Source of the DNA: Lonicera japonica
Taxonomy: Eukaryota > Streptophyta > Magnoliopsida > Dipsacales > Caprifoliaceae
Length of the DNA stretch: 64,000 bases
Direction: 5' to 3'
NCBI GenBank assembly: GCA_021464415.1
Contig: CM038467.1
Span: 20,379,511 to 20,443,510 of the forward strand
How positions within the stretch are numbered: position 1 is the stretch's first letter; each line of letters opens with the position of its first letter. A program made the translations under genes and the position numbers. Below the pieces are notes generated by a model. The model saw nothing but the letters and a program-made list of their open reading frames with translations. It had not been told where the DNA came from and ran no database searches. Shown in pieces: positions 34,887 through 46,876 of the stretch.

Positions 34887-37512
34887 TCACGAAGAGGAAA
34901 CCTCACCAGTCTCCCACTTGGTCAACACATCTTGCTCCTTAACTCGAATTAGCTGTAGCATAGCAAGGGCATCGGACATATTTTTAGTAATCTTGGCCTC
35001 CAGCTCAGGAGTTACATCAATTTCTAAGGGAGCTTCTAGCTTGTCGAGCTCCTCAGGCCTTTCCAGAGCCAATTCGTTGCACTTATAGAAACCAGTTACG
35101 AAGGAATCGAAAATCCTTAGTAAAGGGCCATTGGAGCTGCAGAAATCTTCAACGGCCTGGACTCTTATTGAATGAAGGGATTCCTTTGGCTCTTTTAGCT
35201 CATTTTCCAGGTCGGAGAGTCTAGCTCAATTGCAGCCTAGAGCTGCCTCAGTTTCTTCTATCTTTTTGCGCTCTAGCTTTGCAGACCTCTAGGCTATCTC
35301 AAGTGCAGACTCGGAGGCTTGGAGGTCTTTCCTGGCATTGATCAGCTTGGATTTGAAGTTGAAAGCCTCCTGCTTCATGGCCTCGTGTTTTTGCCCCAGC
35401 ATTTTGTATGCAGGCTCTAGTCGGGCGAACATGACATTGAAGTTGTCCACCTTGCTTTTTAAGCCTTCAGTCCCTGACAAGGCGTTGTTCAGGTGTTCCA
35501 GCATGACCTTCTTGTCATTTTCAGCTCTCTCGAGGTCACTCCTGGTGATGTAGAGCTCGTTTTGGGTTTTGGCGAGCTCCTCCTGAATAGTTGTATGGCC
35601 AACTGTGCTTAAACCCTCTTTAGCTAGGTGGAAGGTTGAGAAAAAGAGATCCATAGCCTGAAAAGAAGTGAGAAGAGCTAAATTATACTTCAAGAACTTG
35701 AAGAAAGGAGCCTAGAATGAAGTTATAAATGCATAACTCATGTGAAGGCTAAATGAGTTAGCCAATGAGCTCGTTCCCCGTTCTCTTGCCTACTCCAACA
35801 CTTTTTGCAATAGTGGAGGGAGCGAATAGCCTTGCACGAAGAAGGCAAAGCTACCTTGGACGCTAGGATCAGGCGTGCCCTCATCAGTTGGCCCAGGCCT
35901 TAAAGTCTGCTTGGGGGCATCCTTGGCCCCAGTTATTACTACCTTATCTTCCTTTACCCTAAGCTCCTCAGCACTTACAGAGCTCTTATCAGTAGGACTG
36001 GGGGCTCTGCCATCTGAAGCCTCTTTTCTCTTTAAGGCCGTCTTGTCAGGGCTAAAGAAATGGAGTTCCTCCAATGAGGCGTTCATGAGATGCACTCAAC
36101 TCTATGCATTCTCTGGTGGAGGGCTGATAGACCTGGCAATGACCGTTTGGGCTAGCTAGGAGAACTTGGGCAGTTTCGAAACAACCTCCCCAATTCTATC
36201 AGGTCCTTTAGACCTCTTCGATTGGGGGCAAACCCTTGGCCAGCGCGGTCCTTTTCTTAGTCGTCTTCTCGGTGTTCACCTTAAAGGCCAAGGCTGGGAA
36301 AAGAAGGAAGGAAGGTTAGAGTTAGCAAGAAGCAAAGGCTATAATTGGAGTTTTATAGAGAAAGAAAAAGAAAAACAGATTGAAGACTCACTTTTCTTGG
36401 GCACTACGGGCACCTGTTGAAGGGGGACTACAGTTAAGACCCTGTCCCCAAGGGACACAGGATAAACTTCACCTTGATTGTCTTCTTGTGGAACCTCAAT
36501 TCTAAGAACCTGGTCGCCACTTCCCTTCTGAGTGGTTTTTGAGGCGTGGAGCCCTGGGTCGTTTCACTCAGAGGGCAAGAGCACGTCCAGGGTAAGAAGG
36601 TCCTCTACAATAAGGACATTGGGATTTGTGTTAGTGGGCCTGGGGCCTAGTCCCTACCTCCATAGCATTCTAGGAGCTATAATATCAGTGTAGTTTTGAG
36701 AAAGAAATCCTTGGCATCTTTCATCCAAGATGTTTTCACCAAGACGGGCTTCTTCTTTTTAATTGCAAAGTGTAAGATGAAGAAAAGAGATCAGAGACTT
36801 TAACAGTTTAATATATATAATAATAAAGGGTCATTCAGCACTGAAGAATGACTTGCTAACGAATTTTAGCTCTGAAAGCCAGCGTTTGAGGTCGTGGATA
36901 CTGGGACACCTCGAGTCATGCTCCCCGTCCTCCCTTGAGACATAGAAGAACCTTTTCTTCCAATTCGAAATGCTATCAGGAAGCCCGTAAATGATTTTTG
37001 TGGCCCTAGACCTTGTGGGGCAATTGAAGACACCCTTATTCTTCCTTCCGCTGTCTTTGGGCTGAAAGAGTGAGATGAATTCCTCAATGGATATATCGTG
37101 ACTTCCTGCGGAAATGGATCTAAAGATCATCATTGACCTATCAAACAGGACCACATGTTCGGGCTAACTTGGGCGGGAACAAGGTCCATAGTTACCAATA
37201 ACTCCCTTACGTGGTCATCAATCGAAAACCTCAACCCATGCTCGAAAAAGGCCTCGTAGAAGCATACCTCTCTTCTAGGCCTAGCGCTCTAATCCTGATC
37301 GAATTAAGAATTTGATATTTTTTCTTGAAGTTAGGGATGTCGGGCGCAGAGAAGGTCGATGGAACACGGAAAGCGGCTAAGGCATTGAGATACTCCGTGT
37401 ACTTCTGGATATCCTTGGCATCATTCAATAAAGAGAGAGGGAGACAAATATGAATTACCTCCTCCTCGCTATCCACGATTTCAATGGACCTAACCTTGGG
37501 GAGAGTGGGCAT
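34887..37512 (-). pseudogene. Antisense extra ORF region of the Tat element
   Basis: On the minus strand, several frames line up as pieces of one decayed gene: 37512-37231 (acidic start with SIEIVDSEEE, then a helical segment), 37154-36831 (FISLFQPKD, WKKRFFYVS), 36095-35790 (disordered, charged), 35693-35289 (a strong coiled coil with heptads such as ELAKTQNELYITRSDLERAE) and 35072-34887 (acidic helix). This architecture fits the antisense ORF described in some Tat elements and the Pfam putative gypsy-type transposon family. Its function is unknown. A TATAAAA on the minus strand near 37836-37844 could be its promoter. The frames are interrupted by stops. Confidence 0.7.
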
Positions 37513-38198
37513 GTTTTCTACCGAAAAGCCCTCATTTCCAGCGAAAGGGCCCTACTCTGTATCGATAAGAATCTCTAAGTTCTGGACATGGTGTGTAAAG
37601 CGATCTATGAAAAGGGCTAAGGTGTGTAGAGAGGTGCTAGGAGCAAAGTACAGAACGCGGTCAATGAAATCTACAAAGGCCAAACTCGAAAATCTCTTAA
37701 AGTTATAATCTAGAGAAGGTTTGTAAGCCAGAGTAAGAGAGGGTGTGCTGAGTGAAGGTTTTAAGGGCTCTAAAGTGCCTAAGGTTTAAGAGAAGAAGAA
37801 GCGAAAAGTAAAAGATTTTCTTTAAGGCATGAGAGTTTTATAAGGTGTGCAGGGGAAGCTAAGTGTCTTTTCAAAAGCCTTAACTTTTCACTCGAAGACC
37901 CACTGCCACGCTTTCGCACGTTCTCTAAGGAATACGGAACGGCCGTACATGACCTCATCGAGCGGTAAAGGTCACGCCAAGGAGCTCGGGGTTAAAAAGT
38001 AGGTCCTTAAAACATGTCAAAGACTCTTATATTCGAGATATCTACCAAATTCGATGTGGATACCGAATCTGACCTCCACTAGAAGCCCCAAAGCACGTCG
38101 TTTATCAAATAGAGCTCGAAATTTTTTCCAAAATCGAACAAGAGTTTTTATCCTTGCCAATCAACCCCTCTAAGCTGAATGTCAATGATATGGGCAAT

Positions 38199-40603
38199 TG
38201 ATAGTGTAAATTATTAATTTAATTTACCCTGCCAACCTTGAGCTGACACATGGCCGTCCACGTTAGTTATCAAGCCTGCTTCAGTACAAAGAGCTCGGAG
38301 GAGTCTTATTAAGACTTTGTAAGAAAGATAGAGCCCCTCAAGAATTGGGTACCATTTCAAAGGTCAATTACGTACGACAAATTGCGAGGACCGGGCTCTA
38401 GAGCTCTTTCGGCTCGCTCCAGAGCGTTCTCTCTTTCTCTCGCCCAACAACTCTGCCAGAGTGGTTAGCAGAAGTATGGGCGACTGCCACCTGCTTTGCA
38501 GAGCGCGCAGAACTCCCTCACATTCATTAAATGCATACCAACTGCATTTAATGCACTGGAATTCATGGATAAGCAATGTCAGGGTTGATACTGATTGAAG
38601 CATGGCATCAGACCTGCTCTAGGAGCTCTGGCCACACGTCTCCTCTAGTCATATATATACAAGATGTAAAGTCTATATTTTGGTTGGCTTTATTCCTTTG
38701 ACAAAAACGCATTTGCTTGTAAGTGGTTTGAGTCGTTCAAGATTACATCTGAAGAATATACAAGCAAGCCAAGCTACCGAATCAATGCACTGGAGAATTA
38801 CATCTAAAGAATACAAGCAAACCAAGCTACCGAATCAATGCACTAAAGAATTCATCGAGAAAGATACGGTGAGTATTGACATTTGAATTTAATTTCCTAG
38901 GTGGTATTTTTATTTTTAGAAAAACCTTTTGGGTCTAATTAATTTTTTTATTATTTTTATTAGTGTTCTTCTCGCATCCGTAATATTTCGGCGAATCAAA
39001 TTTATGAGAAAACTCTTGAATTATATTTATATTATGTTTCTAGAGTTGCTTCGAAAATTTGAGTTAAATTAAAGTTCAAACGAATTTAATACGAGAAAAA
39101 ACAAAAAGAAAAAAAAAAGGGTTATAGAAAGAAAAATATTTAATTAAAGTAAAGAATTAAGAAAGGAAGGAAAAGTCAAAGATGCCCAGCCATTTTAAAA
39201 CCCACATGATGATGTTTAAAAAGTGTGTGGTTGCTTTTTAATTTAATTTCCACCAAGCCACATGTCACGTTTTGGTTGGTCACCTTTATACATGTGGCGT
39301 GCAAAAATTCATGAAGAAAGGGTGGACCGGTCCACTTGTTATAATGTGTACCGGTCCGGCACATTTTTGGGCTTGGAATTGAAATCCGCAATTTTGTACT
39401 GGTTCGAGATTTTAGAGGTGTATCGGTCCGGCTATATTTTATGGACAGTGATTTTATATAGCAAAAATTTTAATTTTATTTATTTTTAACCTTTTCTTTA
39501 AGTAAGTTGGTCTCTATATTTTTATATAAATAAATTCATAGGCCAAGAGACTTTTACACACTTTTGAGCACACTTTTACATATGTTTTGAGAGAGATTTT
39601 TAAATCTTAGAGAGAGATTAAAATCTCAAAATATTAAATCACTTTAGGGCTTTTTATTCATGCAAAAGCAATCGTTCTTTTTATAGAAAACAATCAGATC
39701 ACAAAGTGCGTGTGATTTGCAAACAGAGTTAAAGAACGGTGTAATACCGTGGCGAGTGATTCGTTGTGAACTTGTTCGTGCCATTCGAATAGGAGGACTG
39801 TACGCACAGAAGGTGGAAACTTTTACAGGCAGCTTGTGCGATTCAAGTTTTGTAAGTCTGTGTGATTTGTGATTAATTGTGTTTGTAAACCTTTGTGCAT
39901 ATAGTGGATTGTTGAGGATTAGTCTTGCACTGCAGGAATACCTCGTTAATTCTGGTGTTTGCTTATTTGTTTAATTGTTTTATTGATTGATGCATATTAG
40001 AAAAGATTAAATAGGTTTTCTAGAATTAAAATTCATAGACTTTTAGGTTTTACTTTTTGATTCAATTAAAATTGGTTTTTGATAATACATCCGCTTAACA
40101 ACGAACCAATGGTTAATAATTTGTTTTAATTCGCTTCTGCACGCGCTCCCCAGCTCTTATTATTTTTTCACAAGAAGCATTTACTTCTCCCAACAACCAA
40201 GTTTCAACTAAGAAAAACCAACAGTTTGGACAAGAGGATCAAGATACACTACCGCAAGAGCAAGAGATAGACACAAGAGCTTCGTAGCCTAGCTCTTCAG
40301 GGCTCCTCTGTTAGAGAAACTAAACTGTGGGTGGCCTAACCTTCATCTTATTGTAATATTGAGAGAATATAATAAGTAGAGAGACTTTCGCGAGTTTGTA
40401 ATACTTGTTTGTTTACTATCAATACAAGGCAAACTGAGCTCCTAACTCTATTCCACAGAGGAGGACTAACCCGTATCTTTATACGAGGCTTACCTCCTCT
40501 ATAAATCCTTAACTCTCTTAAATTCAACACCTTTACCATTCAAATAATTTGTCATAACCTTTTGACTGTATGGTCTAAAAACTTCCAGTTTTTAGCACCA
40601 ACA
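38199..40603 (+). repeat. 3' LTR of the Tat element, split by a solo LTR
   Basis: The LTR runs 38199-38664 and resumes at 40176 after a 1,506-bp insertion and its 5-bp target duplication. Without the insertion it is about 894 bp, about 40 bp longer than the 5' LTR, partly because of an extra segment near 38397-38440 (GCTCTTTCGGCTCGCTCCAG). Confidence 0.9.
38665..40170. mobile_element. Solo LTR (1.5 kb) nested in the Tat 3' LTR
   Basis: The insert starts TGTAAAGTC, ends TTTTTTCA, and is flanked by CAAGA on both sides (38660-38664 and 40171-40175). TG...CA ends with a 5-bp duplication and no coding sequence identify a solo LTR, the product of recombination between two LTRs. A TATA-like TTTATATAAATAA lies near 39520. 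Near its left end a unit of about 54 bp is tandemly duplicated (about 38739-38845, with AAGCTACCGAATCAATGCAC in both copies). It inserted after the Tat element. Confidence 0.88.
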
Positions 40604-41375
40604 ATCCTTATATTTGTCCTTACATTATTCTTAAAATACTACCATGTCCAACTTGTAAACCCTATTCCTAACGTTAAGAGAGGGAGACACCAAAAACACG
40701 ATCTTACACACGATCCCCCAATCACCATTGCCAAAAATCTTGTACGCCATTGTTCTTCAATATAGTATATATATACACCAACCTCAAGTGCGAACCTACT
40801 TTAGACTTATAAAAACCTCTGCTTGGTTGTGTGTGTGTGTTTAGTTTATATTTTTCCTTAAAATCTGATTTATGCACTAGTACAGTTTATCATTATTGTG
40901 TACAACTAATTCATAAATTTGTTGACCGCACAATAAGTTTTGATACATCAATTATATTATAAATAAGCAACATTAGAATAAAGTTTTATGATTAAGATTC
41001 AAGAATGGACTTTGCATCTTAATGCGAAATGGCAATTTTAATTAGATTCAACATTAAGATGTGAAATTGTACACGCCAATAGTAAAAAAAAAGGTTGATT
41101 TATAAATACGCAAGACATGATATAGTATCATTTATAGAAAGGGTGGTATTATTGAAATGTATAACATAAGAAGTAGACAATACGACTTTTTAAAACTTTT
41201 GAAAACATACTAAGTTTTGGCAAATGAAAAACTTGCTTTAGGAATTGGAATACCCTATAGAAATTTAAATTTGTTGACTTTCTTCAAATGATTGATTTCT
41301 ATGACCCTTCACTTTAATTGATTAATACGCATATATTAATACTAATATATAAAAGCAAGAGAACTTTCTCCTTTG

Positions 41376-41672
41376 AGGCTTCTTTTGATAGCAATACAAA
41401 AAATGAATAGAAAAATAAGTAATTTGGGTGAGAAAATGAAAAATAAGTTGAGGGATATAGTGAGACACTCTTCATCCTATACTCATTTTTGTGAGTATAT
41501 GTCCTCCATCATCCTTTAATATTTTACTGAAATTTTTTCCACCATTACCTAAAGAAATTTTTTTTCATAGAAAAAAGTAAAAAATAAGAGCTAATCTCAA
41601 CTTATGTTCCATTTTCACACTTAAATTAGCTGCTTTTCATTTTATTTTATATATTATTATCAAACAAAGTAA
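41376..41672. mobile_element. MITE, family A copy 2
   Basis: The left end AGGCTTCTTTTGATAGCAAT and the inverted right end TACTTTGTTTGATAATAATA match the termini of the copy at 11764. Internal phrases such as AAAATAAGTTGAGGGATATAGTGAGA and ACTCATTTTTGTGAGTATATG are also shared, some in inverted order. The boundaries are approximate. Confidence 0.65.
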
Positions 41673-41866
41673 ATGTTATGATACCAAATTAATTAATTAT
41701 TGATTCTCAATTTTATCCTTATCATAATTATATTATTATCAAACAAAGTAAATGTTATGATAGCATTTTAATTTTTTATTTTGTATTAGATCATGTAAAA
41801 AAGGTGTAGACGTGCATTCGTGTAGTGTGTACCAGCATTTCTATCTAGTTAAAGTAATAATATTTA

Positions 41867-42144
41867 AGCTTCGTTTGATAACATGAAAAAAAAACACTTG
41901 ACTTGGTAAAAATTTATAAAATAAGTTAGGCATGTGATAAGATACACCACATTTCATGTTTATTTTATAAATAGATATCTTTCTTTCTTCGTAATTTTTT
42001 TTGAAATGTTTTTCTTCGTCAACCATTAAATAAAATTTATCCATGAAAAAAGTCAAAAATAATAAGTTATCTCATCACCCACATGTGTCTAACTTATTTT
42101 TTAAATTTTCACAATTTTTTTTTATATCGTTACTAAACGGAGCT
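41867..42144. mobile_element. MITE, family A copy 3
   Basis: 278 bp, with terminal inverted repeats AGCTTCGTTTGATAACAT and (inverted) AGCTCCGTTTAGTAACGAT, flanked by TTA at 41864-41866 and 42145-42147. Confidence 0.7.
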
Positions 42145-42269
42145 TTATAATTATAAATTTTTATTATTTCGATGCATTGAACAATGTGAGAAGGGTGGAC
42201 GAACAAATGTAACAAGCGGTGAGTAACGGCTCAAACCGTCTACGTTAGTGTGCGCTACAATCTGGTCAC

Positions 42270-42277
42270 TATATATA
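42270..42277 (+). promoter_or_regulatory. TATA box candidate of the small gene at 42413
   Basis: TATATATA in the context CACTATATATACGAG, 143 bp upstream of the ATG. The intervening leader contains AAAGCCCTAA, common in plant 5' leaders. Confidence 0.5.
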
Positions 42278-42412
42278 CGAGCATAGGAGCACAGACACGT
42301 CGATCACTTCTTCTCCGACTATAAAGCCCTAATCTGCAAGTTAATAATTCTTGTGAGAGTACAAAACTACAAATCAGCTTTTGAGCTCCGAGCCCTAATA
42401 TAATATCCAGAC

Positions 42413-43151
42413 ATGGGAAAGACTAATTCACGGTAAAATTGATAATGTAGTCACGCATACATTATCTTGCTAACTATTTTTGCTGGTGACATTATTTTAA
42501 TTTTTATTTGGATTCAGATCAGAATCATCATCTACGTGTGTTGATGATGAGCTTCGCGAGGCAGCTCAACACCTTGCTGGTAATTCCTTACAAGTTTCCG
42601 CCCATAATGTTGCTATAGAGGGCAAGAACATTTGAATATCTCTCTATCTACAATTCTACACCCACAAGCAAGTATAGTGCGAAATTTTCTAGACATTTCA
42701 TTCAATCATTATCTGCATCAAAGATATACATGAACTGGCTTCCTTTTGTACCAGAGAAAAATACGCCTAAAGAAATTGAAAGCATCCGAGCTCTCCTCTC
42801 TCTGAGTGCCTTTCTGAGATTAAACTAGACAGTAAATCCAGGCAAAAGCTAGCGTGAGTGCTTCAATTTCTCCATTAATGCCTCTCTAATATTGTTACTT
42901 GCACGTTGCACCATTGTAATGTAACAAGTATGCAAATTTTCATCAGATTGAAGGAGGGGAATCAAACTGAAACAGTTCTTAGTAATCCTGCTTTCAAGTC
43001 CAGTCCATTGGCTGCAAATAACCAAAACTTGGAGAGTACACAGCCTGATATGGATGAACAACCAGCAAGAAAGTATGACAAAATCCGAAAGAAGAAGAGT
43101 GAAGGAACCAAGTCTAAGGCTTCAACTGGCCCTCAAACTATGGAGATCTGA
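42413..43151 (+). CDS. Small lysine-rich protein gene, four exons, apparent frameshift in exon 3
   Basis: Proposed exons are 42413-42432, 42518-42579, 42755-42853 and 42947-43151, all with GT-AG borders. Exons 1-2 encode MGKTNSRSESSS followed by VDDELREAAQHLA. Exon 3 starts in frame (NTPKEIESIRALLSLS). At the CT-rich run around 42791-42804 the natural continuation (CLSEIKLDSKSRQKLA) lies in another frame. Only that frame joins exon 4 in phase, and exon 4 encodes LKEGNQTETVLSN and ends with a basic KYDKIRKKK and a TGA. As written, translation stops at a TAG near 42826, about 54 residues in. Either a two-base CT-repeat change has broken the gene, the sequence has an error, or the splice model is wrong. 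An intact version would be about 128 residues. I do not recognise the family; the basic tail could be a nuclear signal. Confidence 0.55.
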
Positions 43152-43891
43152 GCTACTAGGGTTTATATCAGATCGTGAATGTCCTTTTTGGCCCCACTTT
43201 TTTGTGAATATTAGCCCTTTGATGTTCGTATTAGACATTTTTTGGGTACCCTTTCGTAGATAGTAAGTTCAATGCTCACTGGTCTTATCAATCTTTACTA
43301 TGCCTTGCGCCCTTGAGACAGATTCCTAGGGACCTGTTTTGTAAACTTTATAATTAGGCATGCTAATGATAAGAGTGACTCCTACTTGATTGGCTTTTGT
43401 TTGTCAAAGTTCTTTGCTTTTGAACTGCGTTTGGTATACTCCGAAAGTCAAATAGGAAAAGGAAAATGGACTTTTTAAGGGCTAGTTTGTTATCATGAAC
43501 TGGTAATTTTGCAAATAAAGTTTGAACTTTTAGTTCTCCTTCACCCTAAATTAAGAGTATACTTTTGTTTTAATTGATGTACCATGAATTTGGGATGTAG
43601 GTGGTAAATAATTGACATTATGTGACACAACTCTTGACATTTTACATTTGGATTCACCCAACTTAGAAGAAGAACTATAAAGTACAAAATCTTGAAACAA
43701 ATGAAGCTCCACTGAAAGTGACAACACATAAGTATGTTGTTGCATGAACAATGTCTCCCTTACATATATATATATATATTCGCAAGTGTTGATATTTTGT
43801 TGTCACTAAGATGAAGTTGCATAAAAGAAAAAGTACATACTAAAGATCATCTTCCAAAAATCATATGGTTTTGATTTATCTGAAAAAAACA
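43152..43891. other. Convergent intergenic space
   Basis: This space lies between the small plus-strand gene and SEP1, which face each other, so it probably holds both 3' untranslated regions. No further feature is supported. A (TA)n run lies near 43764-43779. Confidence 0.4.
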
Positions 43892-45457
43892 TCAGTTATC
43901 AGAGGCAGACTGAAAAATAAAGATGGCAGTCAGAACTCCCACAAGCGCTGTTACTGCCAAGGCCACTGTCGGCAAGGGGGACGTGAGCCCAAAATTCTGC
44001 GAAATCAAAATGGCAGAAGGTTTTTTTAAGATGAATGCCCTCAAGTACAATGTTTCTTCCACAAAGTACAACTCACTAAGACAATCATATATGTTATAAC
44101 TTATAACAGTTCAAATAAAAGTAACGTTTACAAACAAGATCATGTTATGCATTTGGATCAACAGAGAGATGAGAATGCAAAGCCATATACCTCTAGAAGT
44201 CCTTTGCCTGTTGCTACTTCAATGGTAATAGCAGAAGCAAAACCAACCATTGCTATTCGGCCGAGCCATACATCTAAGCCGTTGCCATCCTTGGTACTCT
44301 GCTCACATCTTATGGTAAGTGATGTTGCTCTTGGTGAACATGTCCTTTGATGAGTAGCTACGGGCATCACTGGAAATGAAAGGAAGAACATAATGCGGTG
44401 AGATTAACTCTTGCCTTTTGGTTTCTTCCATGGAAAAAATTTCTTTGGTTGGTGAACTATCTTGAGATAGATTTAGTGGATTCAGTTTAAACATGCGACC
44501 TCTTAATTGAGACATCCTAAGAAAAACTGAAAAAGGAAAGTATGACTAGGAAGCATTTTTCTGGGAATCTTTGTTGTATGACTTCCAGTGTCCCAGACGG
44601 TTTTAATAGTTTTTTAGTACTTATCAAACATGTACACTAATGTGTTCAATGATCCATACAATTGGCTCAAAAGCTTTACCAGAATTGTAAAATTACATAA
44701 GTATGTTTACAAAGTTTTTATCCCAGTTTCTACACAAAATTAGTTCAGTTCATCAATCATAAATTCTGAGAACATTGTTCTATACAGCGCATCCCAAACT
44801 GGGAGACACTATTTACATTTTGGGATGTCCATCCAAATCAAGAATCACACTTAAGCAAAATAATTATAGATTCTAGATTGCGGATTTGAATTTGAGTTCG
44901 CAAGCACACACTAAAACTTTTGTGTGGATAATAACACAAATAATGATTAAATGGCCATACTTTTACTGTACACGAAATTGAATCTGCATAAGCACAGTAC
45001 ATTTTTAGAAGGAAAAGTAACTAGACCCCGTTTCCAGTTCCAACAAAAATTGCATTTTCCAGTACCAATACTCCCCACTAAAAACAAACAAACTCAAGTC
45101 CACCCTAACTCACATTGAAAGAATGTTGTAATTGAGAAGCTAGTATAAATATATATATATATACACATATATACTCAAGAGTGGGAAAGTTGGAAAAGCA
45201 TACAGAGTGGAGAACCAGTGGTGAAGGTGGATCCAATTCGAGCTGGATTGGAAAGGGGAAGCCGAGAAATTGCTGAAGTTCTTGCTGAGCTTGATACCAC
45301 ACAGACATCTAAAATACAGCATATTGTAATTGGAAATTGAATATATAAGAATAAATTAAGATAATTATGCGAAGCTTGTAGACAGAGAGAGAGAGAGAAA
45401 GGGGGTACCTCGGATGGAAGTGCAGAGAGAGGAAGAAACTTGAGCCACTACCGCCAT
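43892..45457 (-). CDS. SEP1: Stress-enhanced protein 1 (light-harvesting-like, thylakoid)
   Basis: Exons on the minus strand: 45457-45409, 45308-45204, 44369-44191 and 43996-43892; 438 bp, 145 residues, ending TGA. The first 65 or so residues form a serine-rich plastid transit peptide (MAVVAQVSSSL). The mature part starts near IRCEQSTKDGNGLDVWLGRI. The first membrane helix, WLGRIAMVGFASAITIEV ATGKGLLE, is the chlorophyll-a/b-binding-like helix of the LHC-like (LIL) family. A second helix follows as ALAVTALVGVLTAIFIFQ. In Arabidopsis, SEP1 is a two-helix thylakoid protein induced by high light. It matches remembered SEP1 along its whole length, including GSTFTTGSPL before the mature protein. 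Intron 2 contains a MITE fragment near 44392-44462. Confidence 0.92.
44392..44462. mobile_element. Fragment of MITE family A in SEP1 intron 2
   Basis: GGTGAGATTAACTCTTGCC and AATTTCTTTGG match the interior of the copy at 11764-12067 (about 11851-11905) in the same order. The fragment lies about 22 bp from the exon 3 acceptor. Terminal repeats were not found. Confidence 0.5.
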
Positions 45458-46876
45458 GTTTGTTGTTGTATTCAGGAAAGAGAGGGAGTAATGAATTCAG
45501 CCGTTCTTCCGTTCTTTCTTTCTATCCGAAGGGGGAGGGAGGGGAGGAACAGCTGTTGACACGTGTTATATCCAGTACTTGTTATATTTTACGACCGACC
45601 TCGTAAATTCTTTTACTCAAATTTAATATGATATATTTATCCTACTTATAATACTCATAATTATATTTATCAATTGGGTCGAGCAAGTGCAAAGCCTGCT
45701 TGTTTGGCTGATTAAATTGTGGGATAAGTTTTACTTGAATTTGATTCGGGTCAAATGTGAACAAAATTTTAAATCCAAATTAAATTTTGTGTCGAATTTG
45801 AACTTCAAGTGTTTATCTCAAATTAGGGTTGCTTTACTTGTACCAAAATATATTAGTGTGTATTATGTTATACCTATCCACTTATGTTCGGGTTTAAACC
45901 TCATTCCCATGTATAACACCACTTATACATAGTCATTTAACAATATATTGTTTCTTAAAGGAATTTTATGTAATGGTGTTTTAAAATTTAGATGTTGTAT
46001 AAAATATTTTACACTTTTTATACTATATAGTGGTTTACATATGCTTACTAGAAAATGTGTAGTGCTTTGCAAATTTTTAAACCATACTTATAAATCTTAT
46101 ACGAGTTAACCCAAACTCGAGCCTAAAATTTATATTAAATTATGAGTTAGAATTTGAATATACAAGGTGAATTCACTTTGGGCCAAGCTCAAACTTGAAT
46201 ATGCTCAAAATAGGTCTAGTGTGATCCATTGTGAATATTCTAACAACTTAATATATAATATTAACTAGTTGTATTGTGACATGTGCCAATTTAAAATAGA
46301 GTTAGATTACTTTAGATTTAAATTAATTTCCCACCAGGTAAAATCAACAAATAATTGATCCAATGTTAATTAATTGAATAAAAAAAGGCAATTGAATACA
46401 AGCTACGTGCTAGCTTTATCGAATCGATTTAAGATTGGATTAGGTTGGTTTGAAATAAAATTATATTTTAAAATATCTTCTACTTATATTTGAAATTTTC
46501 TTCTAAGGTCTAATACTTGTATCTCTTTTATAATTATGCTAATAGTGACATTGCGAAAAGCATATTATTGTAGAAATAATTATAATAATTATTAACACAA
46601 TATTATAAACGTATAACATAATTTTTTTAAATGATATTATATTTATTATAATGAAAAAGAAATACTTTGTGCGTAAATAGAGTTTAGTACTCCTCTTATC
46701 CAAAAGCAAATACCACATTCCAAGATTGAAAGCAAGCATGCAACTTTAACTTGGAACAAATCAACAACAAAAAAATAAAATAAAAAATGTACTTTTGACT
46801 CACTCACACTCAGACCGACCACCCACCGCCGCCGTCTCCTCCCCCTTCTTCTACACTTCCGATCGCCTCTTCTCCA
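45458..46876. other. Shared upstream region of SEP1 and NHD1
   Basis: SEP1 and NHD1 diverge from this 1.4-kb AT-rich region, which should hold both promoters. A GGGGGAGGGAGGGGAGG purine tract lies near 45530-45546, just upstream of SEP1. A short ACACGTGT element (G-box-like CACGTG core) is at about 45560-45567, consistent with light or stress control. No gene is seen. Confidence 0.45.

Larger units (their letters stand above)
28642..40603 (+). mobile_element. Degenerate Tat-lineage Ty3-gypsy LTR retrotransposon
   Basis: This 12-kb element is bounded by LTRs that start TGAT(G/A)GTG and end CACC(C/A)ACA, with the 5-bp target duplication ATCCT at 28637-28641 and 40604-40608. A PBS-like TTGGCACCGCCTGTG follows the 5' LTR. 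The interior, in order, is a shrunken gag (29576-30019), protease, reverse transcriptase, RNase H and integrase (30020-34038), a 69-bp tandem array (34145-34462), and an antisense reading-frame region (34887-37512). Integrase without a chromodomain, plus extra ORFs between pol and the 3' LTR, fits the Tat lineage. Every coding frame is broken, so the copy is dead. The two LTRs differ at many positions, so it is old. Confidence 0.93.
40609..42269. other. Intergenic DNA with two MITEs
   Basis: No gene is seen. It has a GT-rich run near 40829-40840 and MITE copies at 41376-41672 and 41867-42144. TTATCAAACAAAGTAAATGTTATGAT appears twice (from about 41656 and 41733), a short direct duplication of the first MITE's right end. 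Confidence 0.5.

Noticed and set aside
44158..44350. Plus-strand frame over SEP1 exon 3
   Set aside because: It is the complement of the SEP1 exon, whose minus-strand frame matches the family and joins the other exons in phase.
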